DNA of 64,000 nt from Sphingobacterium puteale (GCF_003627955.1 NZ_RBWS01000008.1:248001-312000), one strand, 5' to 3'. Shown: positions 6,753 to 16,516, counted from the stretch's first letter. The notes: generated from the letters alone by a model not told the origin. Numbers and translations: made by a program.

Positions 6753-9065
6753 TTATTCTGCTCTTAAGATTTTTGCAGCATCAACCATTGATTCTAAAGC
6801 GGCTTTGGTTTCAGGCCAAGCACGTGTCTTCAAACCACAGTCAGGGTTAACCCAAAGTTGTTCCGCAGGAACTACTGCTTTTGCTTTGCGCAATAAGTCT
6901 ACCATCTCGTCTTTGCTTGGTACACGCGGTGAATGGATATCGTATACACCCGGACCGATATCGTTCGGGTATTTGAAATCACCGGCAAATGCATTCAATA
7001 ATTTCATTTGTGAACGTGAAGTCTCGATCGTGATAACGTCAGCATCCATTGCTGCGATATCTTCGATCACATTGTTGAACTCAGAATAACACATGTGTGT
7101 GTGGATCTGCGTATCATCTTCTACATTGGATGAAGAAACACGGAATGCACGTACCGCCCAGTTCAGGTAATCTTTTTGATCTGCTTTGCGCAATGGCAAA
7201 CCCTCGCGGATAGCTGGCTCATCGATCTGAATGATTTTGATACCTGCTTTTTCCAACGCTTGTACCTCATCCAGGATCGCTAATGCAATTTGGTAAGTCG
7301 TTGTTGAACGTGGTTGGTCGTTACGTACGAAAGACCATTGTAAGATGGTAACAGGGCCAGTCAACATACCTTTAACCGGACGGTTAGTCAATGATTGCGC
7401 GTAAGAAGACCAACGTACAGTCATATCTTGTGGACGATATACATCTCCGTAGATAATTGGAGGTTTCACACAGCGTGAACCGTAAGATTGTACCCAACCG
7501 TTTTGAGTGAATGCATATCCCGCCAATTGCTCACCGAAGTATTCAACCATGTCATTACGTTCGAACTCGCCGTGAACCAATACGTCGATATCCAATTGCT
7601 CTTGAAGACGGATTGTGTTTTCGGTTTCTTCAGCAATTGCTTTATCGTATTCTTCTTGTGTGATCGCTCCTTTTTTCAGATCGGCTCTCCATTTACGCAC
7701 ATCTTTCGTTTGCGGAAATGAACCGATCGTTGTGGTAGGGAATGCTGGCAAGTTGAATTTCGCTTGTTGTGCTGCTTTACGGTCAGCAAAAACTGATGTA
7801 CGTTTTGCATCATCATCAGTAATGTTGCTTGTGCGTTCTTTTACATCTGGTTTGTGGATCAATGGAGAAGTACGGCGGCTTTCAGCTGCAGCTTTGTTTG
7901 CTTCAAAACGTTTTGCTGTTTCGGCATCAACTTCACCTTCTGCTAAAACTGCAAGGTCTTTTACCTCCGCTAATTTTTGTTTAGCGAACGCTAACCAGTT
8001 TTTCACTTCAGCAGGTAATGATTGCTCATTGTGCTCATTGTCCAAATCAAAAGGGACGTGCAATAAAGAGGAAGAAGGAGCAATCCAAACGCGGTCTTTG
8101 CCTAGTGCATCAACTGCTTGTTTGATTTTAACCAATGATTTTTCGTAATCGTTTTTCCAGATGTTACGGCCTTCAACAATACCTAAAGATAATGTCAATG
8201 AAGCTGGAACTTTAGCTAAAACGGTATCCAATTGGTTTTCTCCACGTACTAAATCCAAGTGTAATGTATGGATCGGTAAGTTAACCGCGATATCTTCGTT
8301 GTCTTTTAAAGCTTCGAAGTAAGTTGTCGCAATCAATTTGATGTTTTTGGCAGCAGCAGCCAATTTCTCGAACGTAGGTTGGTATAATGCTTTTACTTTT
8401 GCATCTAAATCTAAAGCCAAGAAAGGCTCGTCGATCTGAACATATTGTGCTCCAGCTTCTGCCAATTTAGACAAGATTTGCTCATATACAGGAACTAATT
8501 TGTCCAATAGGTCGATACGGTCGAAACCAGCTTCTTTTTCTTTACCGATCAAAAGGTAAGTGATTGGGCCTAATAAAGCAGGTTTTGTCTCAATACCCAA
8601 TGATTTTGCTTCGTTGTATTCATTCAGGAATTTCTCAGAAGTCAATTTAAACTCTTGATCTTTTGTGAATTCAGGAACCATATAGTGGTAGTTGGTATCC
8701 AACCACTTGGTCATCTCCATTGCAGTCACGTCAATTCCTTCTTGCTGGAAACCGCGCGCCATTGCAAAATATAAGTCTAAGCTGTAGTTGTTGTCTACTT
8801 TATTCAACAAAGAATGATAACGAGCAGGAATAGCACCAACAGTAAGGGTTAAATCCAATACTTGATCGTAAAAAGAGAAGTCGTTGGAAGGGATCAAATC
8901 TATTCCAGCATCTTTTTGTGTTTTCCAATTGCCTTCACGAATTTTTTTTGCTGTGTCCAATAATTCCTCAACAGAAGATTTTTTAGCCCAATAGGCCTCA
9001 TTGGCTTTTTTCAATTCGCGGAACGCGCCCACACGAGGGTAACCTAAATTGTTAGTCAATAACAT
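6753..9065 (-). CDS. metE: Cobalamin-independent methionine synthase
   Basis: The 770-residue protein has the normal two-domain MetE length. The start MLLTNNLGYPRVGAFRELKKA is the family N-terminus. The C-terminal catalytic half includes TTTIGSFPQT, IQIDEPAIREGLPL, HTHMCYSEFN and NPDCGLKTR, the last two holding zinc and substrate ligands. It transfers a methyl group from 5-methyltetrahydropteroyl-polyglutamate to homocysteine in the cytoplasm. A SAM-I riboswitch upstream indicates repression when S-adenosylmethionine is plentiful. It ends at a terminator shared with the TPR gene. Confidence 0.98.
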   Translation of the reverse strand: MLLTNNLGYPRVGAFRELKKANEAYWAKKSSVEELLDTAKKIREGNWKTQKDAGIDLIPSNDFSFYDQVLDLTLTVGAIPARYHSLLNKVDNNYSLDLYFAMARGFQQEGIDVTAMEMTKWLDTNYHYMVPEFTKDQEFKLTSEKFLNEYNEAKSLGIETKPALLGPITYLLIGKEKEAGFDRIDLLDKLVPVYEQILSKLAEAGAQYVQIDEPFLALDLDAKVKALYQPTFEKLAAAAKNIKLIATTYFEALKDNEDIAVNLPIHTLHLDLVRGENQLDTVLAKVPASLTLSLGIVEGRNIWKNDYEKSLVKIKQAVDALGKDRVWIAPSSSLLHVPFDLDNEHNEQSLPAEVKNWLAFAKQKLAEVKDLAVLAEGEVDAETAKRFEANKAAAESRRTSPLIHKPDVKERTSNITDDDAKRTSVFADRKAAQQAKFNLPAFPTTTIGSFPQTKDVRKWRADLKKGAITQEEYDKAIAEETENTIRLQEQLDIDVLVHGEFERNDMVEYFGEQLAGYAFTQNGWVQSYGSRCVKPPIIYGDVYRPQDMTVRWSSYAQSLTNRPVKGMLTGPVTILQWSFVRNDQPRSTTTYQIALAILDEVQALEKAGIKIIQIDEPAIREGLPLRKADQKDYLNWAVRAFRVSSSNVEDDTQIHTHMCYSEFNNVIEDIAAMDADVITIETSRSQMKLLNAFAGDFKYPNDIGPGVYDIHSPRVPSKDEMVDLLRKAKAVVPAEQLWVNPDCGLKTRAWPETKAALESMVDAAKILRAE

Positions 9066-9142
9066 AATAATGTTTTTAATATTTCTTTTTCAACTATATT
9101 TCTTGCTAGAGAGAAGGACACACTAGAATTCGGTGACTTCGG

Positions 9143-9242
9143 CTTATCATTCCCATGTCAAGTAGGGTAGAATTTAGCACCTTGTCAAGGGACAGGTTGC
9201 TAAGGCTTCATCGGGTCTATTCCCTCTGCCTTTCTCTATAAG
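9143..9242 (-). ncRNA. SAM-I (S-box) riboswitch upstream of metE
   Basis: Read on the minus strand, the element starts CTTATAGAGA and contains the conserved core GACCCGATGAAGCC, then TAGCAACC and GGTGCTAA arms. It closes with GGGAATGATAAG, so that CTTAT pairs with ATAAG as P1. This is the classical SAM-I architecture. Its 5' end coincides with the predicted transcription start. It should bind S-adenosylmethionine and reduce metE expression. The switch mechanism, terminator or start-site occlusion, is not obvious from the 80 bases between it and metE. Confidence 0.93.
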
Positions 9243-9247
9243 CGACG

Positions 9248-9279
9248 CTAAGTTAGCACATTTTTTTTTGACATGCAAA
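9248..9279 (-). promoter_or_regulatory. Promoter of metE
   Basis: On the minus strand, TTTG (9279-9276), a 20-base spacer and TAACTTAG (9255-9248) match the Bacteroidota consensus with one mismatch. The start of transcription would be near 9243, exactly at the 5' end of the riboswitch. Confidence 0.65.
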
Positions 9280-9354
9280 TTTTTTATAAAAGAGCATGTA
9301 TTTTTTATAATCTACTAAGAATAGAAATGTTTTATTTCTTTCTTTTCATTGGAA

Positions 9355-9390
9355 AGCAGGGTGAAATTGTTCAATTGAATCTCACCCGCT
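9355..9390 (-). terminator. Terminator after the response regulator
   Basis: AGCAGGGTGA and TCACCCGCT form a stem with an inner ATT/AAT pairing, just past the end of the OmpR-type regulator. The T-run is weak, so termination may be partial. Confidence 0.55.
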
Positions 9391-9396
9391 ATGCTT

Positions 9397-10086
9397 TTAG
9401 CTTACCAGAAGTTTGTATCCTTTCCCGTGCACATTGACAATTTCTACCTTGTTATCTTCTTTTAGATATTTGCGAAGTTTGCTGAGAAATACATCCATAC
9501 TTCTGCCGGTGAAATAATTGTCGTCATGCCATATTTTTAATAAGGCTTCTTCACGGGTCAATACATCATTCTTTTTTAAACAAAGTAAACGAAGCAACTC
9601 GGCCTCTTTTGTTGATAATTTTTGCGTTTGGCCCTTGTAGGAAATCTGCTGACTTGTATAATCAAAGAAGTAATCTCCAATTTCAAATTTGTCTGCAACC
9701 ACTTCATCTTCTTTGTCTCTTACGCTACGTTTCAGAAGGGCATTAATCCGAAGCAGTAACTCCTCAACACGGAACGGCTTGGTAATATAATCATCTCCAC
9801 CTAATTCAAACGCCTCAGTCTTGTCTTCCATCATCCCCTTTGCGGTGGCGAAGATGATCGGTACAGTGCTATTTGTTTTTCTGATTTCGCGGCCTACGGT
9901 AAAACCGTCTTTTTTAGGCATCATGACATCGAAAATGCATAAGTCGTAATCATTTTTTTTGAATTGGGAAATGGCTTCATCCCCGTCTATACAGAGCGTG
10001 ACGTCAAATTTTCCCTTTAATTCGAGATAATCCTTTAAAAGATCCCCCAAATTGGGATCATCTTCTGCTAATAATATCTTTTGCAT
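9397..10086 (-). CDS. rprY: OmpR-family response regulator (RprY-like)
   Basis: I start it at the ATG of MQKILLAEDDPNLG; an upstream in-frame start would add 14 residues ahead of the receiver domain. The receiver domain (1-120) has acidic residues 9-10, the phosphorylation site Asp53 (CIFDVMMPKKDG) and the conserved Lys in DDYITKPF. The C-terminal winged helix (about 130-229) has the OmpR pattern ending in VNVHGKGYKLLV. It follows its kinase by 54 bases on the same strand. The pair matches RprX/RprY of Bacteroides in order and kinase architecture; the symbol is assigned on that basis. Confidence 0.88.
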   Translation of the reverse strand: MQKILLAEDDPNLGDLLKDYLELKGKFDVTLCIDGDEAISQFKKNDYDLCIFDVMMPKKDGFTVGREIRKTNSTVPIIFATAKGMMEDKTEAFELGGDDYITKPFRVEELLLRINALLKRSVRDKEDEVVADKFEIGDYFFDYTSQQISYKGQTQKLSTKEAELLRLLCLKKNDVLTREEALLKIWHDDNYFTGRSMDVFLSKLRKYLKEDNKVEIVNVHGKGYKLLVS

Positions 10087-10140
10087 AATGAATCTATTAA
10101 TTTTCACTAATGTTCCCTGAATATACAAAAAAGGAACGTG

Positions 10141-11970
10141 TTATTTTTTTATGGGCAAAATTACCTCAAAGGTTGTGCCCTTATCTTTTTCACTTTTTAC
10201 AGTGATTCTTCCATTAAGTCTTCTCAATATATCCTGTACATAACTTAAGCCTAAGCCAAAGCCTTTGACATTGTGGACATTTCCGGTGGGAATACGATAA
10301 AACTGATCAAATATCTTTTGTAAATGATCCCGGCTCATCCCGATTCCATTGTCGGCAATGGTGATAACAATATTGTCGCCAATATTTTTAGAACTGATAT
10401 TTACATGTAGATCTCCTTTGCTGTACTTAATTGCATTGTCCATTAAGTTGTAAAATACATTGGAGAAATGCAGTTCATCCCCGACAACAATATCCTTTGT
10501 TGCAGCGAGATCGACACTGAATTTTCCGCCAATGTTCTGCATCCGAAGCTGCATACTGTCGGTAACAGCGGCGACAAGGTCGTTGATATGAACATCTTCG
10601 CGGTCAAGTTTCAATGTTTCTTTTTCAAGTTTTGCCAAATCCAGTACCCTTTCAATATGATTTCCGAGACGAACATTCTCATCATAAATGATATTGGCCA
10701 ATTTCTGTACACGTTTATGGTCTGCATTGATGTCCGGATCCTTGAGTGATTCGCTGGCGATCATAATCGTAGCCACGGGAGTTTTGAACTCATGTGTCAT
10801 GTTGTTTATGAAGTCGGTTTTCATTTCAGATACTTTCTTTTGCCTGAAGATAATAATAAGCGTATACGCAAAACATCCGACCAATAGAAATAGGAGCGCG
10901 AGCATGGGCAGTAACAAATACCCCATGTTGTCCGCAATAATCGCCTTTTTATTCGGAAAGTATATGGTCAGTTTTCCTGGTGCAGCACCGATGTCACCTT
11001 TAAAAAGAGCAGTTGAGTACTTTGTGGTATTTATAGGGCTGTTTAATTCGGCTTCATTCAGAATATTGTTCAGCAAGATGTTGCTTGTGCTCCATATTTC
11101 GATATTAAACGGCGCTTTGATCTCACGTTGTGCCAGTTCTTCTTTTAAGAGTTCCTGAACAATAATGACGTTTAGCCGGTCTTTTAGCGGTCTTTTGGCA
11201 AGCTCCATCCCAATAGCGACATCTTCGATGTAATCAGCCTTTTTACCACCGAGCATTGCAACGGAGTCGTAGACGTTGAATTCATACCGGGCATTTTGCC
11301 GGGATAATTTATTTAGTTTCGTTTCGAGTTCGAAAATCTTCCGGGCTAATTTTGGATCTGATCTTGGGGGGAGGACAAATAAATCTCTTCCTATCAGTCT
11401 TTTGTAGTCGTCAAAATGGATAATCAAAAATCGAGTGCTATCATCCTTTGCTTCTATACGCGGAATAGTCTTTGTTGCTGACACAATGACGTCTTCCTGA
11501 TAATACATGCTATTTGTCGGGGTTTTGATAATATTGATCTCAACGAGATCCTGATATTGTGGTCTTCTGATATAGGTTTCATAAAACCAGTTTTCAATAT
11601 TGACTACATTGGGGTAAAGTGCCTTTAATTTGTCTTCTCGTATTTTATATTTTTGATAGACCTGATCTAATTTGCCACGGAGCTCTTCAATTTGAGTTTG
11701 GAGCCTAAGCTGTTCAGTTAACTGACGTTGTTTCGCTTGTTCCTGTTTGGATTTTTCGATATTACGCTCCTGTTGTACTTTCGCGAAATCCACGACCTCA
11801 CGGCGTTCGAGTTTTCCTGCAACAGCCGTAAGCGCAGCATTGACAGATTCATCAAAAAGCTGTGATTTTTGACGATAGGAATCCCGCAGGAAATAGAATT
11901 GCATGGCCAATACCCCGATTAGCGCCAAAGACATTAGTCCAATGATTAATACAATGCTATTTTTCTTCAT
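10141..11970 (-). CDS. rprX: Sensor histidine kinase (RprX-like)
   Basis: This 609-residue kinase has a membrane segment at about residues 6-28, a large periplasmic region with a long charged coiled coil at about 60-115, and a second membrane segment at about 350-375. The HisKA domain contains MTHEFKTPVATI with His393. The ATPase domain contains the N-box (NVFYNLMDNAIKYS), DNGIGM and GFGLGLSYV. It should phosphorylate the OmpR-type regulator encoded 54 bases downstream. Relatives respond to envelope stress and redox state, but the signal here cannot be read from sequence. Confidence 0.9.
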   Translation of the reverse strand: MKKNSIVLIIGLMSLALIGVLAMQFYFLRDSYRQKSQLFDESVNAALTAVAGKLERREVVDFAKVQQERNIEKSKQEQAKQRQLTEQLRLQTQIEELRGKLDQVYQKYKIREDKLKALYPNVVNIENWFYETYIRRPQYQDLVEINIIKTPTNSMYYQEDVIVSATKTIPRIEAKDDSTRFLIIHFDDYKRLIGRDLFVLPPRSDPKLARKIFELETKLNKLSRQNARYEFNVYDSVAMLGGKKADYIEDVAIGMELAKRPLKDRLNVIIVQELLKEELAQREIKAPFNIEIWSTSNILLNNILNEAELNSPINTTKYSTALFKGDIGAAPGKLTIYFPNKKAIIADNMGYLLLPMLALLFLLVGCFAYTLIIIFRQKKVSEMKTDFINNMTHEFKTPVATIMIASESLKDPDINADHKRVQKLANIIYDENVRLGNHIERVLDLAKLEKETLKLDREDVHINDLVAAVTDSMQLRMQNIGGKFSVDLAATKDIVVGDELHFSNVFYNLMDNAIKYSKGDLHVNISSKNIGDNIVITIADNGIGMSRDHLQKIFDQFYRIPTGNVHNVKGFGLGLSYVQDILRRLNGRITVKSEKDKGTTFEVILPIKK

Positions 11971-12187
11971 TAAATCATATTTTGAAAAGGTATAATCTCA
12001 AGCGAATCATGCACTCATTATACACTGGCTTTCTGTGCCATTCTTGCCTTCCATCTTCCACTTTACTTGAATTGTTACAAATATAAAGATGCTAACTTGT
12101 TTTGACGCTGTTTTAACAATGTTTAACAGCAATTGCTTTAAATCTTGGTTATGTTGTTGTAAATTAGAAGTTAAAATAGATTATGTT

Positions 12188-12511
12188 ATGAAAGCTTACG
12201 TATTATCATTGGCATTATCTTTTACGGTTGGAATTGCCTTTGGCCAGATCAGACCCAAAGAGCATCGGCCCTTATTGCAGGATAAACAATCCCGGATGCC
12301 AGTCCTTGGATTAGATACCACATCAGCTAAGTATAATATGCCCGTCAAGAGATCCAAAAACCTGGATAGTTTGGCCCCCATGCCGGGAACGGAAAAATTA
12401 CCAAAAAGAAGGAAATCATCCGAGGATACATTACGGTTTAAATTATTGGAAGATAGTTTGAAAGTGAAAGATTTCAAATTAAAGATAGACTCCCTATACC
12501 CTAAGAAATAA
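12188..12511 (+). CDS. Small exported protein of unknown function
   Basis: From the ATG at 12188 the product has 107 residues and a signal peptide, MKAYVLSLALSFTVGIAFGQ, probably cut after FG or GQ. The mature part is basic, low in hydrophobic residues and ends in a charged helix; it looks partly disordered. Upstream in-frame starts would lie in a region with no signal-peptide character. It is divergent from the RprX-like kinase and ends at a strong terminator shared with pyk. I do not recognise the family. Confidence 0.65.
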   Translation: MKAYVLSLALSFTVGIAFGQIRPKEHRPLLQDKQSRMPVLGLDTTSAKYNMPVKRSKNLDSLAPMPGTEKLPKRRKSSEDTLRFKLLEDSLKVKDFKLKIDSLYPKK

Positions 12512-12557
12512 AAAAAGAAGAGCATCCGTTTCAACACGGATGCTCTTCTTTTTTTTT
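12511..12557. terminator. Strong bidirectional terminator
   Basis: AAGAAGAGCATCCGT pairs with ACGGATGCTCTTCTT around TTCAAC, with long A and T runs outside. It sits between the small exported protein gene (plus) and pyk (minus). Confidence 0.95.
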
Positions 12558-12568
12558 GCTCCTATTTC

Positions 12569-13996
12569 TTACAGCTGAGAAACACGGATCGTATTTGTTT
12601 TACCTTTTTCGATTAACGGAGTGGACGCCGTATTGATGATGATCGATCCCGGTTGAACGTAGTTGTTTTTGACGATAAATCTATTGACATCATGGATAGA
12701 ACCATCTGTACTTTCGAATTTGTCGTAAATAAATGTTTTTACGCCCCAAAGCAAGCTCAATTGTCTCAATAATGTCTTTGTACCTGTAAATACCAGGATG
12801 TCCACATTTGGTCTGTAACTTGTGATTTCAAATGCTGTTGCACCGGAAGATGTCAGCACGGCAATTGCAGAGGCATTTGTTTTTTGAGCCAGATATACTG
12901 AAGAGGCGCAAATTGCGTCTGGAATAAGCGTTCCGTCGTGTATCTCACTAACTTTCTCATTATAATAAGGATAAGAAGTTTGTTCCACGTGGATAATAAT
13001 CTTACTCATTGTTTCGATCACGATTTCCGGGAATTCACCAACTGAAGTCTCACCACTTAACATCACTGCATCTGCACCGTCCAATACTGAATTGGCAACA
13101 TCATTTACTTCAGCACGAGTAGGACGAGGTGTGGTAATCATGCTTTCCAACATTTGAGTAGCGATAATTACAGGTTTTGAAAGGTCCCTACATTTTTGGA
13201 CAATGATCTTTTGAAGTCCTGGTACCTCTTCCATAGGAAGTTCAACACCAAGATCTCCACGAGCGACCATGATAGCGTCAGTAGCTTCGATGATCGCATC
13301 AATGTTTTCGATCGCTTCTGGTTTCTCTATTTTGGCGATTACGCGCGCATGACTTCCTTTTTCAGCAATGATCTTTTTGCACTGCGCGATATCTTCCGCC
13401 GAACGAACGAATGACATGGCAATCCAGTCAGCACCGTGATCCAATGCGAAGTTTAAGTTATCTAAATCTTCTTCAGTCAATGAAGGGATAGATACTTTGG
13501 TGTTTGGCAGGTTGACGCCTTTACGTGAAGTAAGAACGCCTCCATGCACCACTTCACAAGTAACGGTGTCTTTATGGTTGGTCTCTAAAACACGAAGTTG
13601 AAGTTTTCCGTCATCAAGTAATATGATTTCGTTTGCTTCAACATCATTTGGAAAGTTTTCGTATGTAATATAGATTCTGTTTTCATCTCCAATGAGTTCG
13701 TGTGTGGTGATTTCAACTTTTGAACCATTGACGAGAACAGCACCACCTTCTTTCATCTTTCCGATCCGAATCTTTGGACCTTGTAAGTCAGCTAAGATGG
13801 CAACATTGAATCCGGTTTCATTATTTATTGCATTTATAGTTTCGATTACCTTAAGGTGATCTGCCTGGCTGCCATGAGAGAAATTCAACCGACACACATC
13901 AACCCCTTTGGCAATCATGTTGGTCAAAACTTGTTTGTCTGCCGAAGCAGGGCCTAATGTTGCGACAATTTTAGTCCTTTTTTGAACTTTTTCCAT
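12569..13996 (-). CDS. pyk: Pyruvate kinase
   Basis: The 475-residue protein has the family N-terminus RTKIVATLGPAS, the catalytic KIEKPEAIENID region with the active Lys, the metal and phosphate site MVARGDLGVELP, and ATQMLESM. It converts phosphoenolpyruvate and ADP into pyruvate and ATP, the last step of glycolysis. The C-terminal domain (about 350-475) is the usual allosteric domain. The order pyk, IPExxxVDY gene, acpP, fabF, rnc is a conserved Bacteroidota neighbourhood. Confidence 0.98.
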   Translation of the reverse strand: MEKVQKRTKIVATLGPASADKQVLTNMIAKGVDVCRLNFSHGSQADHLKVIETINAINNETGFNVAILADLQGPKIRIGKMKEGGAVLVNGSKVEITTHELIGDENRIYITYENFPNDVEANEIILLDDGKLQLRVLETNHKDTVTCEVVHGGVLTSRKGVNLPNTKVSIPSLTEEDLDNLNFALDHGADWIAMSFVRSAEDIAQCKKIIAEKGSHARVIAKIEKPEAIENIDAIIEATDAIMVARGDLGVELPMEEVPGLQKIIVQKCRDLSKPVIIATQMLESMITTPRPTRAEVNDVANSVLDGADAVMLSGETSVGEFPEIVIETMSKIIIHVEQTSYPYYNEKVSEIHDGTLIPDAICASSVYLAQKTNASAIAVLTSSGATAFEITSYRPNVDILVFTGTKTLLRQLSLLWGVKTFIYDKFESTDGSIHDVNRFIVKNNYVQPGSIIINTASTPLIEKGKTNTIRVSQL

Positions 13997-14132
13997 CTGT
14001 TATTTTGTATTTTTTAATGTTCTTCATTTATGACAACAAACAGCCTGCTGTATTGTTGTCGTTTTGTCAAAACTAAATCGAATTAATTTAGATTTAAAGT
14101 TAGGTGTATTTGCTACACTAACCTACAGTCTG

Positions 14133-14627
14133 CTAAAATATGAGATTTTCTTTAGATTTCAATATTTTTGGTGATATTTCTTTCGCTATGACTACCTCCG
14201 GTAATTTGCTGATCCTTTTGATTATATGTTCAACGTCTTCTTCGCAGATGTAATTTTTGATGATGACAAAGAAATCAAAATGGGGGTTTTCAGGGATTAA
14301 AAAGGTTCCCTCGATACTTTTATTGTTGATAAGAAAATATTCTGTGTCCGAATCGGAACTGAGGTAATGAAAAGCGGTGAAGTGGTAGCTTATTTTTTTC
14401 TTTGCATCAAAGATGATATGATATTCAAGCTCTTCTTCGGATTTGTTTTTTGGACGGCCATCATGATCATATTTGCTCTCTTTGCCTCTGGAAAAATCCA
14501 GATTTGTCACTTTGTTGATAAAGTGACAGAGGCGGTAATCTTTGAGCGGGCAGGTGATGGCGAGTAGGGTGAAATCTAACTCTTCATCCATGTCCATGTC
14601 TAACCTTGCTACTAACTTATTGACCAC
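14133..14627 (-). CDS. IPExxxVDY family protein
   Basis: The 164-residue protein starts at a GTG (14627); the next ATG is ten codons in. It has the family pattern DYRLCHFINK near the N-terminus and LIPENPHFDFFVIIK in the middle. The namesake motif is divergent here, with FDF in place of VDY. The family is known almost only from Bacteroidota and sits, as here, between pyk and acpP-fabF-rnc. Its function is unknown. The constant neighbourhood suggests a link to fatty-acid synthesis or glycolysis. Confidence 0.85.
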   Translation of the reverse strand: MVNKLVARLDMDMDEELDFTLLAITCPLKDYRLCHFINKVTNLDFSRGKESKYDHDGRPKNKSEEELEYHIIFDAKKKISYHFTAFHYLSSDSDTEYFLINNKSIEGTFLIPENPHFDFFVIIKNYICEEDVEHIIKRISKLPEVVIAKEISPKILKSKENLIF

Positions 14628-14850
14628 TTTTTTTCTAAAATATATGTTCTTATGCTAACGAAGGTACTAATAATTTTAAGGTGGGAATATACTTTTTGTG
14701 TAAAATTTGAGTTAATTAGCTGAGCGTTTGGAATACAAAATATTTTTTGTTATACTTGAACTAAGTTAATATAGAGTGGGTTAGCTAGTATAAGACGCGA
14801 ATAAGTTCGGTCGCCTAACACGGTGACTTTCATCTAAATATCAATTTAGG

Positions 14851-14881
14851 TTTGAATTTTGATGAAATTTATTTTTCTTTG
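14851..14881 (+). promoter_or_regulatory. Promoter of acpP-fabF
   Basis: TTTG at 14851, 19 bases, then TTTCTTTG at 14874 match the phylum consensus with one mismatch. The acpP ATG follows at 14915, giving a leader of about 30 bases. The rest of 14628-14850 holds no gene that I can see. Confidence 0.55.
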
Positions 14882-14914
14882 CACAGATTTATTAAACAAT
14901 TAAACTATAAAATC

Positions 14915-15151
14915 ATGTCAGATATCGCTTCAAGAGTAAAAGCAATTATCGTTGAAAAATTAGGTGTAGACGAAAACGAAGTAACACCAGAAGCTTCATT
15001 CACTAATGATTTAGGTGCTGATTCACTTGACACTGTTGAGTTGATCATGGAGTTTGAAAAAGAATTCAACGTTGCTATTCCTGATGATCAAGCAGAGACT
15101 ATCGGTACTGTTGGTCAAGCAATCGCTTATTTAGAAAAAAACGTTAACTAA
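14915..15151 (+). CDS. acpP: Acyl carrier protein
   Basis: The 78-residue acidic protein starts [18 protein letters not shown] and carries the 4'-phosphopantetheine site [10 protein letters not shown] at Ser37. It carries growing acyl chains during type II fatty-acid synthesis in the cytoplasm. An upstream in-frame start would add 21 residues from the promoter region and is rejected. It lies 27 bases before fabF and is surely co-transcribed with it. Confidence 0.98.
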   Translation: MSDIASRVKAIIVEKLGVDENEVTPEASFTNDLGADSLDTVELIMEFEKEFNVAIPDDQAETIGTVGQAIAYLEKNVN

Positions 15152-15178
15152 CTAATTTAATTAGGCTAATCGTAATAA

Positions 15179-16432
15179 ATGGAGCTTAAAAGAGTAGTAG
15201 TAACAGGATTAGGCGCCCTTACACCAATTGGTAATACCGTCTCAGCATACTGGGAGGCATTAATAAATGGTGTAAGCGGAGCTGCTCCTATTACGCATTT
15301 TGATGCGTCAAAATTCAAAACTCAGTTTGCGTGTGAGGTAAAGGGGTTTGATCCACATGATTTTATGGATCGTAAGGAAGCTCGTAAAGTCGATCCTTTT
15401 GTACAGTATGCAATTGCGTCTACTGATGAGGCAATTAAAGATGCTGGCTTAGATTTTGAAAAATTAGATACAAATCGTATCGGAGTAATCTGGGGCTCAG
15501 GAATAGGCGGTCTGACAACTTTTACAGAAGAAGTTGCCAACTTTGCAAAAGGGGATGGAACACCACGTTTCAATCCTTTCTTTATTCCTAAGATGCTCGT
15601 TGATATTGCTCCAGGACATATTTCAATGCGCCATGGCCTTCGCGGTCCTAACTTTTCGGCAGTATCGGCCTGTGCCTCTGCCACCAACGCAATGATTGAT
15701 GCTTTTAACTATATTCGTATGGGAAAAGCGGATGTGATTGTTACCGGTGGATCAGAAGCGACGGTCAATGAGGCTGGAATCGGTGGATTCAACGCAATGC
15801 ATGCATTGTCAACAAGAAATGATGATCCCAAAACTGCTTCCCGTCCTTTTGATAAAGACCGAGATGGTTTTGTTTCGGGTGAAGGTTCGGGTGCCTTAAT
15901 CTTAGAAAGTTTAGAGCATGCCTTAGCACGTGGTGCAAAAATCTATGCAGAGATTGCCGGAGGTGGCATGAGTGCGGATGCACATCATATCACAGCCTCG
16001 CATCCTGAAGGATTGGGCGCTAAATTGGCAATGACGATGGCTGTCAACGATGCAGAGATGGATTTTTCAGATATTGATTATATCAATGTCCATGGAACAT
16101 CTACACCTGTCGGTGATATCAGTGAAACGAAGGCTATTGTTGACCTGTTTGGTGAACACGCATATAAATTGAATATCAGTTCAACAAAATCTATGACTGG
16201 ACACCTATTGGGTGCTGCTGGGGCGATAGAAACAATTGCTTCAATCTTAGCTGTGCAAAATGATATTGTCCCACCGACAATCAATCACTTCACAGATGAT
16301 CCGGAAATTGATAATAAACTGAATTTTACATTCAACAAAGCGCAAAAACGTATTGTTAATGCAGCGTTGAGTAACACCTTTGGATTCGGTGGACACAATG
16401 CTACCGTGATTGTAAAAAAATATAAAGCTTAA
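15179..16432 (+). CDS. fabF: Beta-ketoacyl-ACP synthase II
   Basis: The 417-residue thiolase-fold enzyme has the catalytic Cys165 (SAVSACASATNA), His305 (INVHGTSTPVGD) and His342 (SMTGHLLGAAGA), the complete Cys-His-His triad of KAS II. It condenses malonyl-ACP with acyl-ACP to extend fatty acids. It is coupled to acpP upstream. A hairpin with a T-rich tail separates it from rnc. Confidence 0.98.
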   Translation: MELKRVVVTGLGALTPIGNTVSAYWEALINGVSGAAPITHFDASKFKTQFACEVKGFDPHDFMDRKEARKVDPFVQYAIASTDEAIKDAGLDFEKLDTNRIGVIWGSGIGGLTTFTEEVANFAKGDGTPRFNPFFIPKMLVDIAPGHISMRHGLRGPNFSAVSACASATNAMIDAFNYIRMGKADVIVTGGSEATVNEAGIGGFNAMHALSTRNDDPKTASRPFDKDRDGFVSGEGSGALILESLEHALARGAKIYAEIAGGGMSADAHHITASHPEGLGAKLAMTMAVNDAEMDFSDIDYINVHGTSTPVGDISETKAIVDLFGEHAYKLNISSTKSMTGHLLGAAGAIETIASILAVQNDIVPPTINHFTDDPEIDNKLNFTFNKAQKRIVNAALSNTFGFGGHNATVIVKKYKA

Positions 16433-16470
16433 TGTTTGATCCTTCAAACATGGTTTGGTAATATGAGCTA

Positions 16471-16509
16471 GCGACAGGTTCTTTAATTAGAACTTGTCGC
16501 CTTATTTTT
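16471..16509 (+). terminator. Hairpin between fabF and rnc (terminator or rnc leader hairpin)
   Basis: GCGACAGGTTCT pairs with AGAACTTGTCGC around TTAATT, a 12-bp stem with one G-U. It is followed by CTTATTTTTA and then the rnc start at 16517. It may terminate the acpP-fabF transcript partially. It is also positioned where RNase III could act on its own message. Confidence 0.75.
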
Positions 16510-16516
16510 AGATGAG

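Noticed and set aside
7615..8148. 177-codon frame on the plus strand opposite metE
   Set aside because: It is antisense to a strongly conserved part of metE and has Ser/Ala-biased composition expected from the opposite strand of a coding gene.
10688..11158. 156-codon plus-strand frame opposite the RprX-like kinase
   Set aside because: Lies opposite a clear histidine kinase and shows no domain of its own.
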